Shown here in pieces: positions 46,650 to 55,615 of a stretch of 64,000 nucleotides of DNA. This DNA comes from Galbibacter sp. BG1 (GTDB taxonomy: Bacteria > Bacteroidota > Bacteroidia > Flavobacteriales > Flavobacteriaceae): assembly GCF_013391805.1 (NCBI RefSeq), contig NZ_CP058364.1:2423501-2487500 (forward strand), given 5' to 3'. Numbering within the stretch: position 1 is the first letter of the stretch; every line of letters starts with the position of its first letter. The translations under genes and the position numbers were made by a program. The notes below the pieces were generated by a model. The model did no database searches and was not told the DNA's origin. It worked only from the letters and a program-made list of their open reading frames with translations.

Positions 46650-47679
46650 ATGCTCAACACTTGCAATCCAAATAACTACGAATACACTACTAAACATTTA
46701 GAAATCCACATTTTAGGAGGATTAAAGACCAATAAATTAGAGAGTTTACGAGTAACGATAAGCATACAGAAACCCAAACAGCATAATATTTTAAGGCACA
46801 ATATCGACTTGTACAATGATAACCAAGTAGAAAAATTTACCCGAAAGATTGCGGAACGGTTGGAAATAGGAACAAGCGTAGCACGTAGAACATTACAAGA
46901 ACTTACCAAAGAATTAGAGAACTACCGTTTTTTACTCATAGACCAATACGAGAAACAGCATCAACCTTATTTTAAAGAACTCACAGGAACAGAGGAAAAA
47001 CAAGCGATTGCCTTTTTAAAGAAACCGAATCTACTAAAACGAACCAACGAACTTATTGGAAAATCTGGAGTAATCGGAGAAGAACACAACAGGCAAACAA
47101 TGTACTTGATATTTACAAGTCGCAAAACAAACAATCCATTGCATTGCATCAGCTTGGGAAGTTCTGGAGTTGGTAAGACACATTTACAATCTTCAATATC
47201 TGCATTAATGCCGGAAGAAGATGTTATAGAAGTTACCAACCTATCAGCAAATGCACTCTACTATTTTGCACAAAAAGAACTCTCACATAAAATCATTGTC
47301 ATCGAGGATTTAGATGGAGCAGCTTCGGTATTATATGTAATAAGAGAGCTTGCCAGTAAAAAGACGATTAAAAAGCGTGTGGCACACAAGGACAAGAACG
47401 GAAACACCAAGACCATAGAGCTTATAGTTGAAGGTCCTGTTTGTATCGCAGGAGCAACTACACAGGAATATATTTACGAGGACAACGCAAACCGTAGCTT
47501 CCTTTTATACATCGATGAAAGTCCAGAGCAAGACCAAAAAATAATGGATTACCAACGCTTGATTAGTGCAGGAAAAGTAAATGAAGATGAAGAATATAAA
47601 GCAAAGGAATTACTAAAAAATGTACAGCGAATACTCAAACCAATCAAGGTTATCAATCCGTTTGCAGAACATCTGCAAC
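46650..47679 (+). pseudogene. AAA+ ATPase gene of module 1, 5' part, interrupted by IS3-family element
   Basis: The first 343 codons encode a conserved N-terminal domain (NYEYTTKHLEIHILGG, YNDNQVEKFTRKIAE). A AAA+ core follows with Walker A SLGSSGVGKTH (about 168-178), Walker B IIVIEDLDGA (about 213-222) and the sensor-like PVCIAGATTQEYIYEDNA. The IS at 47680-48928 splits it. Joining 47679 to 48932 (one copy of the AAC duplication) restores an uninterrupted frame of 524 residues. It looks like a replicative-type ATPase of a mobile element; precise excision would repair it. Confidence 0.85.
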
Positions 47680-47733
47680 TGGAATGTCTAATTTAGTTGG
47701 TACGGATTTATGTGATAAACTTAGATTTGTATT

Positions 47734-48012
47734 ATGAACAGTAACAATTACGACCAAGAATTTAAAGCTACCATTCTAGAGCTGTTGGGTACCGGCAGAA
47801 CGGTCAAGTCCCTATCGGATGAGTATGGTGTCAGTCAAGCCTCCATTAACAGATGGAAAAGGATGTCAAAAACATCGGGCAGTATAAATACTTCTTTGGG
47901 AGGTGAAGAAAACCAGAGGATCAAAGCCTTGGAAAAAGAGCTGAAAGATGTGAAGTTGGAACGCGATATCCTAAAAAAGGCGGTAAGCATCTTTTCCAAG
48001 AGCGACAGGTGA
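47734..48012 (+). CDS. IS3-family transposase OrfA
   Basis: This 92-residue protein has the HTH_Tnp domain (TVKSLSDEYGVSQASINRWK, about 19-38) and a leucine-zipper-like end (IKALEKELKDVKLERDILKK). It binds the IS ends. Near its 3' end the slippery heptamer A AAA AAG (47973-47979) allows -1 frameshifting into orfB, whose frame is open from there, giving the OrfAB transposase. Confidence 0.92.
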   Translation: MNSNNYDQEFKATILELLGTGRTVKSLSDEYGVSQASINRWKRMSKTSGSINTSLGGEENQRIKALEKELKDVKLERDILKKAVSIFSKSDR

Positions 48013-48899
48013 TATACGGTTTCATTAAAGACCATAGAGGCAGATTCCCTGTTGGAAAGATGTGCAAATGCATGCGGGTGAGCAAGAATGCCTACTACAC
48101 TTGGCTAAGGACAGGCCAGGGCTGCAGGCCCAATAGTGGCCTGGATGGCTTAAAAGAAAGGATCCGGGAAGTATACCATGGCAGTAACCGGATATATGGC
48201 AGTTCAAGAATCCAGAAAGTACTGGAAAGGCAGGGTGTGTTTTATAGCAGGTCCTACATTGCCCTTTTGATGAAAAAAATGGGGCTTAAAAGTATTTTAA
48301 GCAGGAAGTTCAGGGTGACCACGACCGATTCGGGGCATTCGTTCCCGATTGCAGAAAACCTACTGGGGAGGGACTTTACCAGCGATAGCCTCGGCGAGAA
48401 ATGGGTATCGGACATCACATACATCAAAATAGGGAATGGCTGGAATTACCTGACAACAATATTGGATTTGGCGGACAGAAAAGTGCTTTCATGGGTCTTA
48501 AGCGAAGATATGACCGTAGAGAACACCGTTTACAAAGCATGGAGCCTGGCCAGAAAAAGAAGGGAAATAACGGACAACCATCTTTTCCATTCGGACCAAG
48601 GGAGCCAGTACGCCTGCCACAGAATGGTGTCCCTTTTTTACATGAGCCCTAAAATAACCCAGAGCATGAGCAGGAAGGGAAACTGCTGGGACAATGCCGT
48701 GGCGGAAAGCTTCTTTAAGACCATAAAATACGAATGCATCTATAGGCATAGCTTCAAATCGTACCTGCAGGCTTACCAAATTATTGAGAATTACATCCAA
48801 TGGTACAACAACGTCAGGATACATTCAGCCTTGGACTTTAAAACACCAGCTGAAAAGGAGTTGGAACTAAAAATTAAAAAGATGTATAACGTAGCATAA
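48009..48899 (+). CDS. IS3-family transposase OrfB (DDE integrase)
   Basis: The frame gives 296 residues from GTG 48009, probably made mainly as an OrfAB fusion. After an HTH_21-like region (LKERIREVYHGSNRIYGSSR), the rve core carries the catalytic residues in KWVSDITYIK (Asp), FHSDQGSQYA (Asp) and GNCWDNAVAESFF (Glu). All three are intact, so it should be active. Confidence 0.92.
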   Translation: MIYGFIKDHRGRFPVGKMCKCMRVSKNAYYTWLRTGQGCRPNSGLDGLKERIREVYHGSNRIYGSSRIQKVLERQGVFYSRSYIALLMKKMGLKSILSRKFRVTTTDSGHSFPIAENLLGRDFTSDSLGEKWVSDITYIKIGNGWNYLTTILDLADRKVLSWVLSEDMTVENTVYKAWSLARKRREITDNHLFHSDQGSQYACHRMVSLFYMSPKITQSMSRKGNCWDNAVAESFFKTIKYECIYRHSFKSYLQAYQIIENYIQWYNNVRIHSALDFKTPAEKELELKIKKMYNVA

Positions 48900-48931
48900 A
48901 AATAGTACCAAATTTATTAGGTAGTCCAAAC

Positions 48932-49476
48932 TGCCAAAATCAGTCTTTAAACCAAGAAGAACAAACTCACATTATCTAAAGTTCATTGAAGCGATTACAT
49001 TTTACAAGCAATACCAACGAGAGCAGAAAGTAAATGAAGAAACAGGAGAAATGCATATCGAGACTACCATTGAGGATATACAGGAAGCCAATGAATTAAT
49101 CATTGATGTTTTGCTACGCAAAAGTGATACGATTACAGGAGCGACACGAAACTACCTTGAAAGCTTGAAAGACTATCTAAAAAAGAATAATCAAACCACG
49201 TTTACCAATGCTGAAATCCGTAGAAATCTACGAATAAAGGAAACTACTTTAAGACGTTACAACTCACAGTTATTGGCAGAGAATTACATACAAAGGGTTA
49301 AGAAATCAAAGACTAAAAGCTACTGTTTTGAAGTTGTGGACGTGGACGAATACAGCAATCTCAAAGCGCAGATAAATGGTGCATTACAGAACTGTATCAC
49401 ACAGATAGAACTCGCCACATCGCCACAAAGTCGCCACCAACAAAATGGCGAGGTTAAAGAAAAGAAAGTCAGTTAG
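48932..49476 (+). pseudogene. AAA+ ATPase gene of module 1, 3' part
   Basis: This continues the interrupted ATPase in frame (PKSVFKPRRTNSHYLKFIEA onward). Its end carries a winged-helix-like domain (FTNAEIRRNLRIKETTLRRY, then LLAENYIQRVKKSKTKSYCF). A later in-frame ATG at 49051 could start a fragment but is not the native start. The C-terminal DNA-binding domain supports a role in element replication or partition. Confidence 0.8.
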
Positions 49477-49516
49477 TTAAGCGCAACTCGCCACACAATC
49501 CGAAAAATGCAACAGC

Positions 49517-50452
49517 GTGAAAAAATTAAAACTACAAAACGAGGTGTTTAAAATGTTCGTTGCCAATTACAAAGAGTGGTTGGAGATATTGGGTTATGCT
49601 GAAAGTACAGTTTACCAGTTACCAATCCATTTACAAGAGTTCTTTTATTACGCAGAACAAAACCACATTACAAGACTAAACCAAATCACGCCCAAAACGA
49701 TAAAGAAATATTACAAGGAACTCAAGGAAAGAGCCAACGAAAGAAGAAATGGAGCATTAAGTAAAAGCTATTTAAACAAGCATCAACAGGCTTTAAAAAA
49801 GTTCAAGGAATATTTACAAAACCATAATTATAAAGACTTTAATGTACATCTAAAATCAGAGAGACAACCAACCGAAGAAAAACTAAATATACTTACTCAA
49901 TCAGAAATAAAAGAGTTGTTCAGAGCAACAGAATACAGTCATACAGAAAGTAGATTTAAGTTAAGAGATAAAGCCATTTTAGCAATATTATATAGTTGTG
50001 GATTACGAAGAAATGAAGCAGTACATCTTGATGTTAGCGATATTCTTTTTGACAAGGAACGAGTATTTGTAAGAAAAGGGAAAAACTATAAAGAGCGTTA
50101 TGTTCCTATCAACCGAAAGAATGCAGAAATACTGGAAGATTACATCTACGAAGCTCGACCAGAATTTTACCAATCTTATTTAAGTGAAGCTCTGTTTATC
50201 AATAAAAATGGAACACGAATGCAAGGAATGAGTTTTGCCAATCGATTAAAAGTGATTGTAGCATCAACAAATAATAAAACAATAGAAAATAAGCAGATTA
50301 CATTACACATTTTAAGGCACTCAATCGCAACGCATCTATTGCAGAAAGAAGTACCATTAGAAAGCATTAAAACCTTTTTAGGTCATAGTTCATTGGAAAG
50401 TACTCAAATCTATACACACCTTTTAAAATCGATTGAAAATGAAACCGTTTAA
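49517..50452 (+). CDS. Tyrosine recombinase 1 (XerC/D-like integrase), active site intact
   Basis: This 311-residue protein has a SAM-like N-terminal DNA-binding domain (VANYKEWLEILGYAESTVYQ). The catalytic domain has Arg in SCGLRRNEA, Lys in VRKGKNYKERYVP, HxxR in LHILRHSIATHLL, and LGHSSLESTQIYTH with the second His and the nucleophilic Tyr. It should cut and join DNA. The GTG at 49517 is the longest start; an ATG at 49553 is possible. It overlaps recombinase 2 by 14 bases, so the two are coupled. Confidence 0.9.
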   Translation: MKKLKLQNEVFKMFVANYKEWLEILGYAESTVYQLPIHLQEFFYYAEQNHITRLNQITPKTIKKYYKELKERANERRNGALSKSYLNKHQQALKKFKEYLQNHNYKDFNVHLKSERQPTEEKLNILTQSEIKELFRATEYSHTESRFKLRDKAILAILYSCGLRRNEAVHLDVSDILFDKERVFVRKGKNYKERYVPINRKNAEILEDYIYEARPEFYQSYLSEALFINKNGTRMQGMSFANRLKVIVASTNNKTIENKQITLHILRHSIATHLLQKEVPLESIKTFLGHSSLESTQIYTHLLKSIENETV

Positions 50453-51323
50453 AGAGTATTTAGAAGAACAAAATTATAGTGAATCGACTGTAAATCTGCA
50501 TACAAAAGAAACGCAGAACTTTATAAAATGGTGCAACCGAAATAGTACGACACCAATCGAAATCGATTATAAAAAAAGCTTGAAATATATAAAATACCTT
50601 ACTCGAAAAGGAACAACCAAAAAGACCATCAATCATAGATTACGAAGCGTTAAAATATATTTTGATTATTTAATCGATGAAGCTTGTAGAGTTGATAATC
50701 CAATAGAAAACACAACTGTAAAAGGCGTAAAAAGAAACGTCAATTACAACTTACTTGAAGCCGAAGAATTAGAGGATTTATATTACAGTTTTGAAACCGA
50801 TAAATACCAAGAAGAATATCACAAATACACATTGAAAAGAGCCAAAGTTATTATTGGATTAATCGTCTATCAAGGTTTAAATACAACCGATTTAGGCAAT
50901 CTTAAAATCGAACATTTACAGCTAAATAAAGGTAAAATATATGTTCCAAGTACGAGAAGAAGTAACGCCAGGGAACTGGAATTAAAACCTTGGCAAATAA
51001 TGGAGTTTATGGAATATGCGAACGAAGTTCGGCCAACAATCCAAAACAAGATAGGAAACCACAGCGAACAGCTTTTTAACACGAATGCAAGGTTTAATGC
51101 AATCGTTTATCACATCTTTAAAAAGCTAAAGAAATACAATCAAAAAGCAGAAAATATAAAGCAAGTTAGAGCATCAGTAATTACAAATTGGTTAGGACAA
51201 TACAACTTGCGAAAAGTTCAATATTTAGCTGGACATCGTTACATAAGTTCCATCGAAAGATATTTACAAGATGATTTAGAAAACCTACACGAAATCGTCA
51301 ACAACTTCCATCCGATAAGCTGA
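50439..51323 (+). CDS. Tyrosine recombinase 2 with degenerate active site
   Basis: This 294-residue protein has the same two-domain layout as recombinase 1: an N-terminal core-binding domain with YLEEQNYSESTVNLHTKETQ, then a catalytic-like domain. The first catalytic Arg is replaced (VYQGLNTTDLGNL instead of GLRxxE) and the HxxR box is altered (IKQVRASVITNWL). The late His and Tyr remain (LAGHRYISSIERYL). It is therefore probably a non-catalytic or weakly active partner that helps synapsis with recombinase 1. It is followed by the nested inverted-repeat region. Confidence 0.85.
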   Translation: MKPFKEYLEEQNYSESTVNLHTKETQNFIKWCNRNSTTPIEIDYKKSLKYIKYLTRKGTTKKTINHRLRSVKIYFDYLIDEACRVDNPIENTTVKGVKRNVNYNLLEAEELEDLYYSFETDKYQEEYHKYTLKRAKVIIGLIVYQGLNTTDLGNLKIEHLQLNKGKIYVPSTRRSNARELELKPWQIMEFMEYANEVRPTIQNKIGNHSEQLFNTNARFNAIVYHIFKKLKKYNQKAENIKQVRASVITNWLGQYNLRKVQYLAGHRYISSIERYLQDDLENLHEIVNNFHPIS

Positions 51324-51339
51324 ATAATCCCCACAAAAC

Positions 51340-52058
51340 AAAACCCAGTTTTATCGTACCTCAAAATCCTCTGTTTTTTGTTTTGTTCCGCTCGCCAATG
51401 CAATGTAAGTTTTTATGCGCCAACGCTCTTGTAGCACATTGCAAGAAAAATGCAAAGAGCTACGCCAAAGGAAATCTAATGCATAAAAACTTACCCAAAG
51501 CTATGTTTACATAATTGGCATTATAAGTCCGCTTCGCACAGTTTTTAGACGTATTATTTTTAGCTGTTTAAAAACTGTCGTTATAATGTAAATTATGTAA
51601 AATATCCGCTCGTCCACCGCTTTTTGCCAACGCTACTGCCAGCGCACTACGAACGTTAATTATTTTGCTCAATCGTCGCAAAACCTCTATCATTTTAAAA
51701 AGCTGAAGATTGCCAACGCTGAAAAAATCCACCGCCTAAATCTTCACCTTTTTAAAACGTTTGCTTCCTCTGAAAACGTTTTAAAAGTTGATGTAACAGA
51801 GGCTGGAAATGTGGCGGAGTTGCATCAGCTTTTAAAATGAGACAAACGATAGTGCGTTCAGCTTTATAGTTCAAAAGTTCAATGTTCAGTTCCGCTGTGA
51901 GCGTTGGAAGCTCGGGCGATGGGAGTATTTTACATAAAACTGGTTATAGCTACGCCATTGGTGGTGCGAGGAAGTACTATAACCCGTTTTATGTAACATA
52001 CCGAGGAAAAGGAAGCCAGTAAAAGACAGAGGATTTTACAAGGTAAAAACTGGGTTTT
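51340..52058. repeat. About 720 bp non-coding region of nested inverted repeats
   Basis: Outer arms: AAAACCCAGTTTT...AATCCTCTGT (51340-51373) against ACAGAGGATTTT...AAAACTGGGTTTT (52026-52058). Inside, in order: GTAAGTTTTTATGC (51405-51418) with GCATAAAAACTTAC (51481-51494), perfect; ACATAATTGGCATTATAA (51509-51526) with 51581-51598, 16 of 18, enclosing ACAGTTTTTA/TAAAAACTGT (51538-51547, 51569-51578); CATTTTAAAAAGCTGAAG (51691-51708) with 51823-51839; a pair around AAAACGTTT (51748-51762, 51772-51786); and TTACATAAAACTGGTTATAG (51930-51949) with 51977-51996, 19 of 20. No gene is convincing here. It lies between recombinase 2 and the orphan RHS tip and may be a folded recombination site or element end. 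Confidence 0.7.
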
Positions 52059-52163
52059 ACTGGCGTGGAATTAATCAACAATCCGTATATTGGTAACTGA
52101 TAAAAACGTTCTTTTAAATAAAATTTTTGGAGATAACCGTCTGAAAAATGGGTGTCCGCTTGA

Positions 52164-53147
52164 AAAAAACGCATAAACTACTATCCCTTTGGGTTACAGC
52201 ACAGGGGTTATAATAACGTCATAAACGGTACTGAATATCCCTACACATATAACGGAAAGGAAGAACAAAATGAATTAGGTCTTAATTGGATTGATTATGG
52301 GTGGAGAAATTATGATGCTAGTTTGGGAAGATGGTTTGGAATAGACAATCTTGCTGAAAAATATATTAGTAGTTCCCCTTATCATTACGCAGGTAATAAT
52401 CCTATATTATATTTTGATATTGATGGTAATGAATTTACTGATGCTGCTTGGGAATGGGTAAATAGACTAATTTCAAATATCGATAGCAGACAGGAAAGAA
52501 ATAATGAAAACATAGCTGAAAAAAGAGCAAGATTAGCAGAGGGAGGTCTTTCAAACCGTCAAGAAAGAAGATTAAATAGGCAAATAGGTAATTTGGAAGG
52601 GAACAATGCTGAATTAGAAACTGTACGAGGTGAAATAGCTACTCTTGAAGCTTCTAACCAAGTTTATGATGTTGTAACGGATAATGGTGGTACAGAGAGA
52701 GATGCTGTAGGAAATACTACAACAACGAACTCAACAAGTGCGAACTTTGCTAATGGTAATGTTGAAATCACAGTCTCTAGTGGTACAGGATTAGATTTGT
52801 TTGCTCACGAATTAAAACACGCTCACCAGTTTGAAATAGGCGAAGCTAGTTTTGGCGAGCGTGGAGGAACAGGTTTTAGCTTCTTGTTGGATAAAAATGA
52901 TGAATTAGCGGGTTATCAAAGACAAGCTTTGTTTGGAAGTAATGGAGGCGTCTCTAGTGTTAATAGTTTACCTGATAATTACAGTAGTTTGCCCACAGGA
53001 CCAGTAAACATACATAATTTGAACCCTGCTGTTAGTAATATAGTTAGGACAGGAAATAATATCCAATTACAAGCTCTTGCAAATCAGAGAAATCAGGCGT
53101 TTAGAGTTAACAATAGGACATTCATACCTAATAATAATCGAAATTAA
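52164..53147 (+). pseudogene. Orphan RHS tip cassette with zincin-type toxin domain
   Basis: The frame opens after a TGA at 52161 and has no proper upstream start. RHS-core homology begins abruptly at NYYPFGLQHRGYNN (52176), the same point where the main RHS gene turns AT-rich, and runs through ASLGRWFGIDNL and AGNNPILYFDIDG. The toxin part has a coiled segment and then LFAHELKHAHQFEIGE, an HExxH-like zinc metalloprotease motif. A TTG at 52323 could start a shorter product but would lack part of the core. It is a silent donor cassette rather than a free gene, most likely activated only by recombination into the RHS body. Confidence 0.8.
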
Positions 53148-53148
53148 A

Positions 53149-53712
53149 ATGAATTATAAAAAGAAACATATTCTTTGCTTTTTAGCATTATTCATATCAA
53201 TTATTTCTATTGCTCAAGAAATAAGATTTGAGTTATTCATTAGGGATAATTGTAATAACACAGTACAAAAGGTACCATCTTTTAATTTACGTAAGAACGG
53301 TATAGACTTCTATCCTAAAAACAATGATGGAGTTGTGATTTTAAAGGAAAAAGGAGTTTATGAACTATCTACAATTTATTCTGATGAAGTCAACAAGTGT
53401 AGTATTGAGAACTTTGGAGTTATTAAGGACACTATAAATATGCCCATAATAAAACAATGTCTTGAACCAACTTCAAATCCTAGATTTGTTGGATATTGTT
53501 GTTGTAATAACGAATGTGAAGGCGAAAAGGTAGATTATTACGCAAATGGTAACAAACGCCTTGAAGGATATTTTGAAAAAGGTAAACCCATTGGGAAATT
53601 AAAAATGTATTACTCTGATGGGTCACTTAAACAAGTAGATAAATATGACAAGAAAGGAAAGTTGATACGAAGTAAAAAATATAAGCTCAAAAGCTGTAAA
53701 AAATCAAATTGA
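53149..53712 (+). CDS. Candidate immunity protein 2 with YwqK/MORN-like repeats
   Basis: This 187-residue protein starts MNYKKKHILCFLALF, 1 base after the orphan tip, with a signal peptide ending near SIAQ. A CCCNNEC cluster lies near residue 125. The C-terminus has MORN-type repeats (YYANGNKRLEGYFEKGKPIG, YYSDGSLKQVDKYDKKGKL), as in YwqK-family antitoxins of polymorphic toxin loci. A terminator follows. Likely the exported immunity partner of the zincin tip; inferred from position and repeats. Confidence 0.75.
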   Translation: MNYKKKHILCFLALFISIISIAQEIRFELFIRDNCNNTVQKVPSFNLRKNGIDFYPKNNDGVVILKEKGVYELSTIYSDEVNKCSIENFGVIKDTINMPIIKQCLEPTSNPRFVGYCCCNNECEGEKVDYYANGNKRLEGYFEKGKPIGKLKMYYSDGSLKQVDKYDKKGKLIRSKKYKLKSCKKSN

Positions 53713-53717
53713 AATCT

Positions 53718-53742
53718 AAACCACTCTTCGGAGTGGTTTTTT
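53718..53742 (+). terminator. Rho-independent terminator after immunity gene 2
   Basis: AACCACTC and GAGTGGTT pair around TTCG, followed by a T run. It resembles the terminator at 46112 in position and loop, part of the repeated unit layout. Confidence 0.85.
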
Positions 53743-54070
53743 ATTGCAATACGTTTTGCAGTTTAGTTTGCTTTATAAAAGCATCGAGCATAGCAAAAAC
53801 GTGCTCTTTATCCTTGGGCTTCATCTTGGTAACTTCCTGTATGCGCTCAATCATTTTCTTGTCCAGTTCCAAATCGGTATGACCCACAAGCCAATCGAGC
53901 GAAACATTTAAAAGTTCCGCCATTTTAGCGGCAGCTTCAATGGACGGCTTCATCTCGTCACGTTCGTAACGGCCAATAGCTGGCCCTTTTGTACCCAACT
54001 CTTTTGCCAGTTCCTCTTGGCTCATTCCTTTGTTTTTGCGTGCCTGTAATAATCGTGTACCGAAACTCAT
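53741..54070 (-). CDS. XRE-family regulator of mobile module 2
   Basis: This 109-residue protein has a textbook HTH (MSQEELAKELGTKGPAIGRY, about 16-35) then PSIEAAAKMAELLNVSLDWL and a helical C-terminus. It is diverged from the module 1 regulator but holds the same place: leftward, convergent with the immunity gene and divergent from the AAA+ gene. The spacer has a perfect palindrome and a promoter, so autorepression and control of the ATPase are likely. Confidence 0.88.
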   Translation of the reverse strand: MSFGTRLLQARKNKGMSQEELAKELGTKGPAIGRYERDEMKPSIEAAAKMAELLNVSLDWLVGHTDLELDKKMIERIQEVTKMKPKDKEHVFAMLDAFIKQTKLQNVLQ

Positions 54071-54115
54071 ACTGTCTAAATAAATCGTTTTTTACTACTT
54101 GCTCACAAAGTTACA

Positions 54116-54178
54116 GAACGTAAACGTTCAATACAAATCGAAATAATTTTGTTAATTAAATCGTATCCGTTACCTTTG
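54116..54178 (+). promoter_or_regulatory. Operator palindrome and promoter of module 2
   Basis: GAACGTAAACGTTC (54116-54129) is an inverted repeat with a 2-base centre. A near-ideal Bacteroidota promoter follows: TTTG (54148-54151), 19 bases, TACCTTTG (54171-54178). The ATPase ATG is 34 bases downstream. Confidence 0.6.
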
Positions 54179-54211
54179 AAACGTATTTGTTCTATAAAAC
54201 TTTTTTTAACG

Positions 54212-54420
54212 ATGTTAGATACCAATAATCCAAACAACTACACTTACCAAACAAATCACTTGGAAATCCACGTATTAGGCGGTATAAAGTTGAATAAATT
54301 AGACAGTCTGCGAGTAACGTTGAGCATCAACAAAACCAAGCACCACAACAAGTTGCGCCACAATATTGATTTATACAACGACAACCAAGTGGAAAAGTTG
54401 GTGCGAAAAACAGCAGAACG
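54212..54420 (+). pseudogene. AAA+ ATPase gene of module 2, truncated by IS copy 2
   Basis: The first ~70 codons (NNPNNYTYQTNHLEIHVLGG, YNDNQVEKLVRKTAER) are clearly paralogous to the start of the module 1 ATPase. The frame then runs into the IS end at 54421. The rest of the gene, including its P-loop, is not found on the other side of the IS, so it was lost by deletion. Confidence 0.85.
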
Positions 54421-54449
54421 TGGACTACCTAATAAATTTGGTACTATTT

Positions 54450-55340
54450 TTATGCTACGTTATACATCTTTTTAATTTTTAGTTCCAACTCCTTTTCAGC
54501 TGGTGTTTTAAAGTCCAAGGCTGAATGTATCCTGACGTTGTTGTACCATTGGATGTAATTCTCAATAATTTGGTAAGCCTGCAGGTACGATCTGAAGCTA
54601 TGCCTATAAATGCATTCGTATTTTATGGTCTTAAAGAAGCTTTCCGCCACGGCATTGTCCCAGCAGTTTCCCTTCCTGCTCATGCTCTGGGTTATTTTAG
54701 GGCTCATGTAAAAAAGGGACACCATTCTGTGGCAGGCGTACTGGCTCCCTTGGTCCGAATGGAAAAGATGGTTGTCCGTTATTTCCCTTCTTTTTCTGGC
54801 CAGGCTCCATGCTTTGTAAACGGTGTTCTCTACGGTCATATCTTCGCTTAAGACCCATGAAAGCACTTTTCTGTCCGCCAAATCCAATATTGTTGTCAGG
54901 TAATTCCAGCCATTCCCTATTTTGATGTATGTGATGTCCGATACCCATTTCTCGCCGAGGCTATCGCTGGTAAAGTCCCTTCCCAGTAGGTTTTCTGCAA
55001 TCGGGAACGAATGCCCCGAATCGGTCGTGGTCACCCTGAACTTCCTGCTTAAAATACTTTTAAGCCCCATTTTTTTCATCAAAAGGGCAATGTAGGACTT
55101 GCTATAAAACACACCCTGCCTTTCCAGTACTTTCTGGATTCTTGAACTGCCATATATCCGGTTACTGCCATGGTATACTTCCCGGATCCTTTCTTTTAAG
55201 CCATCCAGGCCACTATTGGGCCTGCAGCCCTGGCCTGTCCTTAGCCAAGTGTAGTAGGCATTCTTGCTCACCCGCATGCATTTGCACATCTTTCCAACAG
55301 GGAATCTGCCTCTATGGTCTTTAATGAAACCGTATATCAC
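54450..55340 (-). CDS. IS3-family transposase OrfB, copy 2
   Basis: This 296-residue DDE transposase differs from the copy 1 protein at only about two residues (for example Lys for Arg near 81 and Arg for Lys near 252). The catalytic triad is intact. Near-identity shows that one copy moved recently. Confidence 0.92.
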   Translation of the reverse strand: MIYGFIKDHRGRFPVGKMCKCMRVSKNAYYTWLRTGQGCRPNSGLDGLKERIREVYHGSNRIYGSSRIQKVLERQGVFYSKSYIALLMKKMGLKSILSRKFRVTTTDSGHSFPIAENLLGRDFTSDSLGEKWVSDITYIKIGNGWNYLTTILDLADRKVLSWVLSEDMTVENTVYKAWSLARKRREITDNHLFHSDQGSQYACHRMVSLFYMSPKITQSMSRKGNCWDNAVAESFFKTIKYECIYRHSFRSYLQAYQIIENYIQWYNNVRIHSALDFKTPAEKELELKIKKMYNVA

Positions 55341-55615
55341 CTGTCGCTCTTGGAAAAGATGCTTACCGCCTTTTTTAGGATATCGCGTTCCAACTTCACA
55401 TCTTTCAGCTCTTTTTCCAAGGCTTTGATCCTCTGGTTTTCTTCACCTCCCAAAGAAGTATTTATACTGCCCGATGTTTTTGACATCCTTTTCCATCTGT
55501 TAATGGAGGCTTGACTGACACCATACTCATCCGATAGGGACTTGACCGTTCTGCCGGTACCCAACAGCTCTAGAATGGTAGCTTTAAATTCTTGGTCGTA
55601 ATTCTTACTGTTCAT
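55337..55615 (-). CDS. IS3-family transposase OrfA, copy 2
   Basis: This 92-residue protein differs from copy 1 at one residue near the start (MNSK against MNSN). It contains the same A AAA AAG slippery site for -1 frameshifting into orfB. Confidence 0.92.
   Translation of the reverse strand: MNSKNYDQEFKATILELLGTGRTVKSLSDEYGVSQASINRWKRMSKTSGSINTSLGGEENQRIKALEKELKDVKLERDILKKAVSIFSKSDR

Larger units (their letters stand above)
47680..48928 (+). mobile_element. IS3-family (IS150-like) insertion sequence, copy 1
   Basis: The element is 1249 bp. Its ends begin TGGA and end TCCA, with imperfect terminal inverted repeats of about 24 bp (18 matches). It is flanked by a 3-bp direct repeat AAC (47677-47679 and 48929-48931), a normal target duplication. 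It encodes orfA and orfB in -1 phase and is nearly identical to copy 2. Confidence 0.92.

Noticed and set aside
54525-54851. Rightward frame inside IS copy 2, also mirrored in copy 1
   Set aside because: It is the antisense shadow of orfB in both IS copies.
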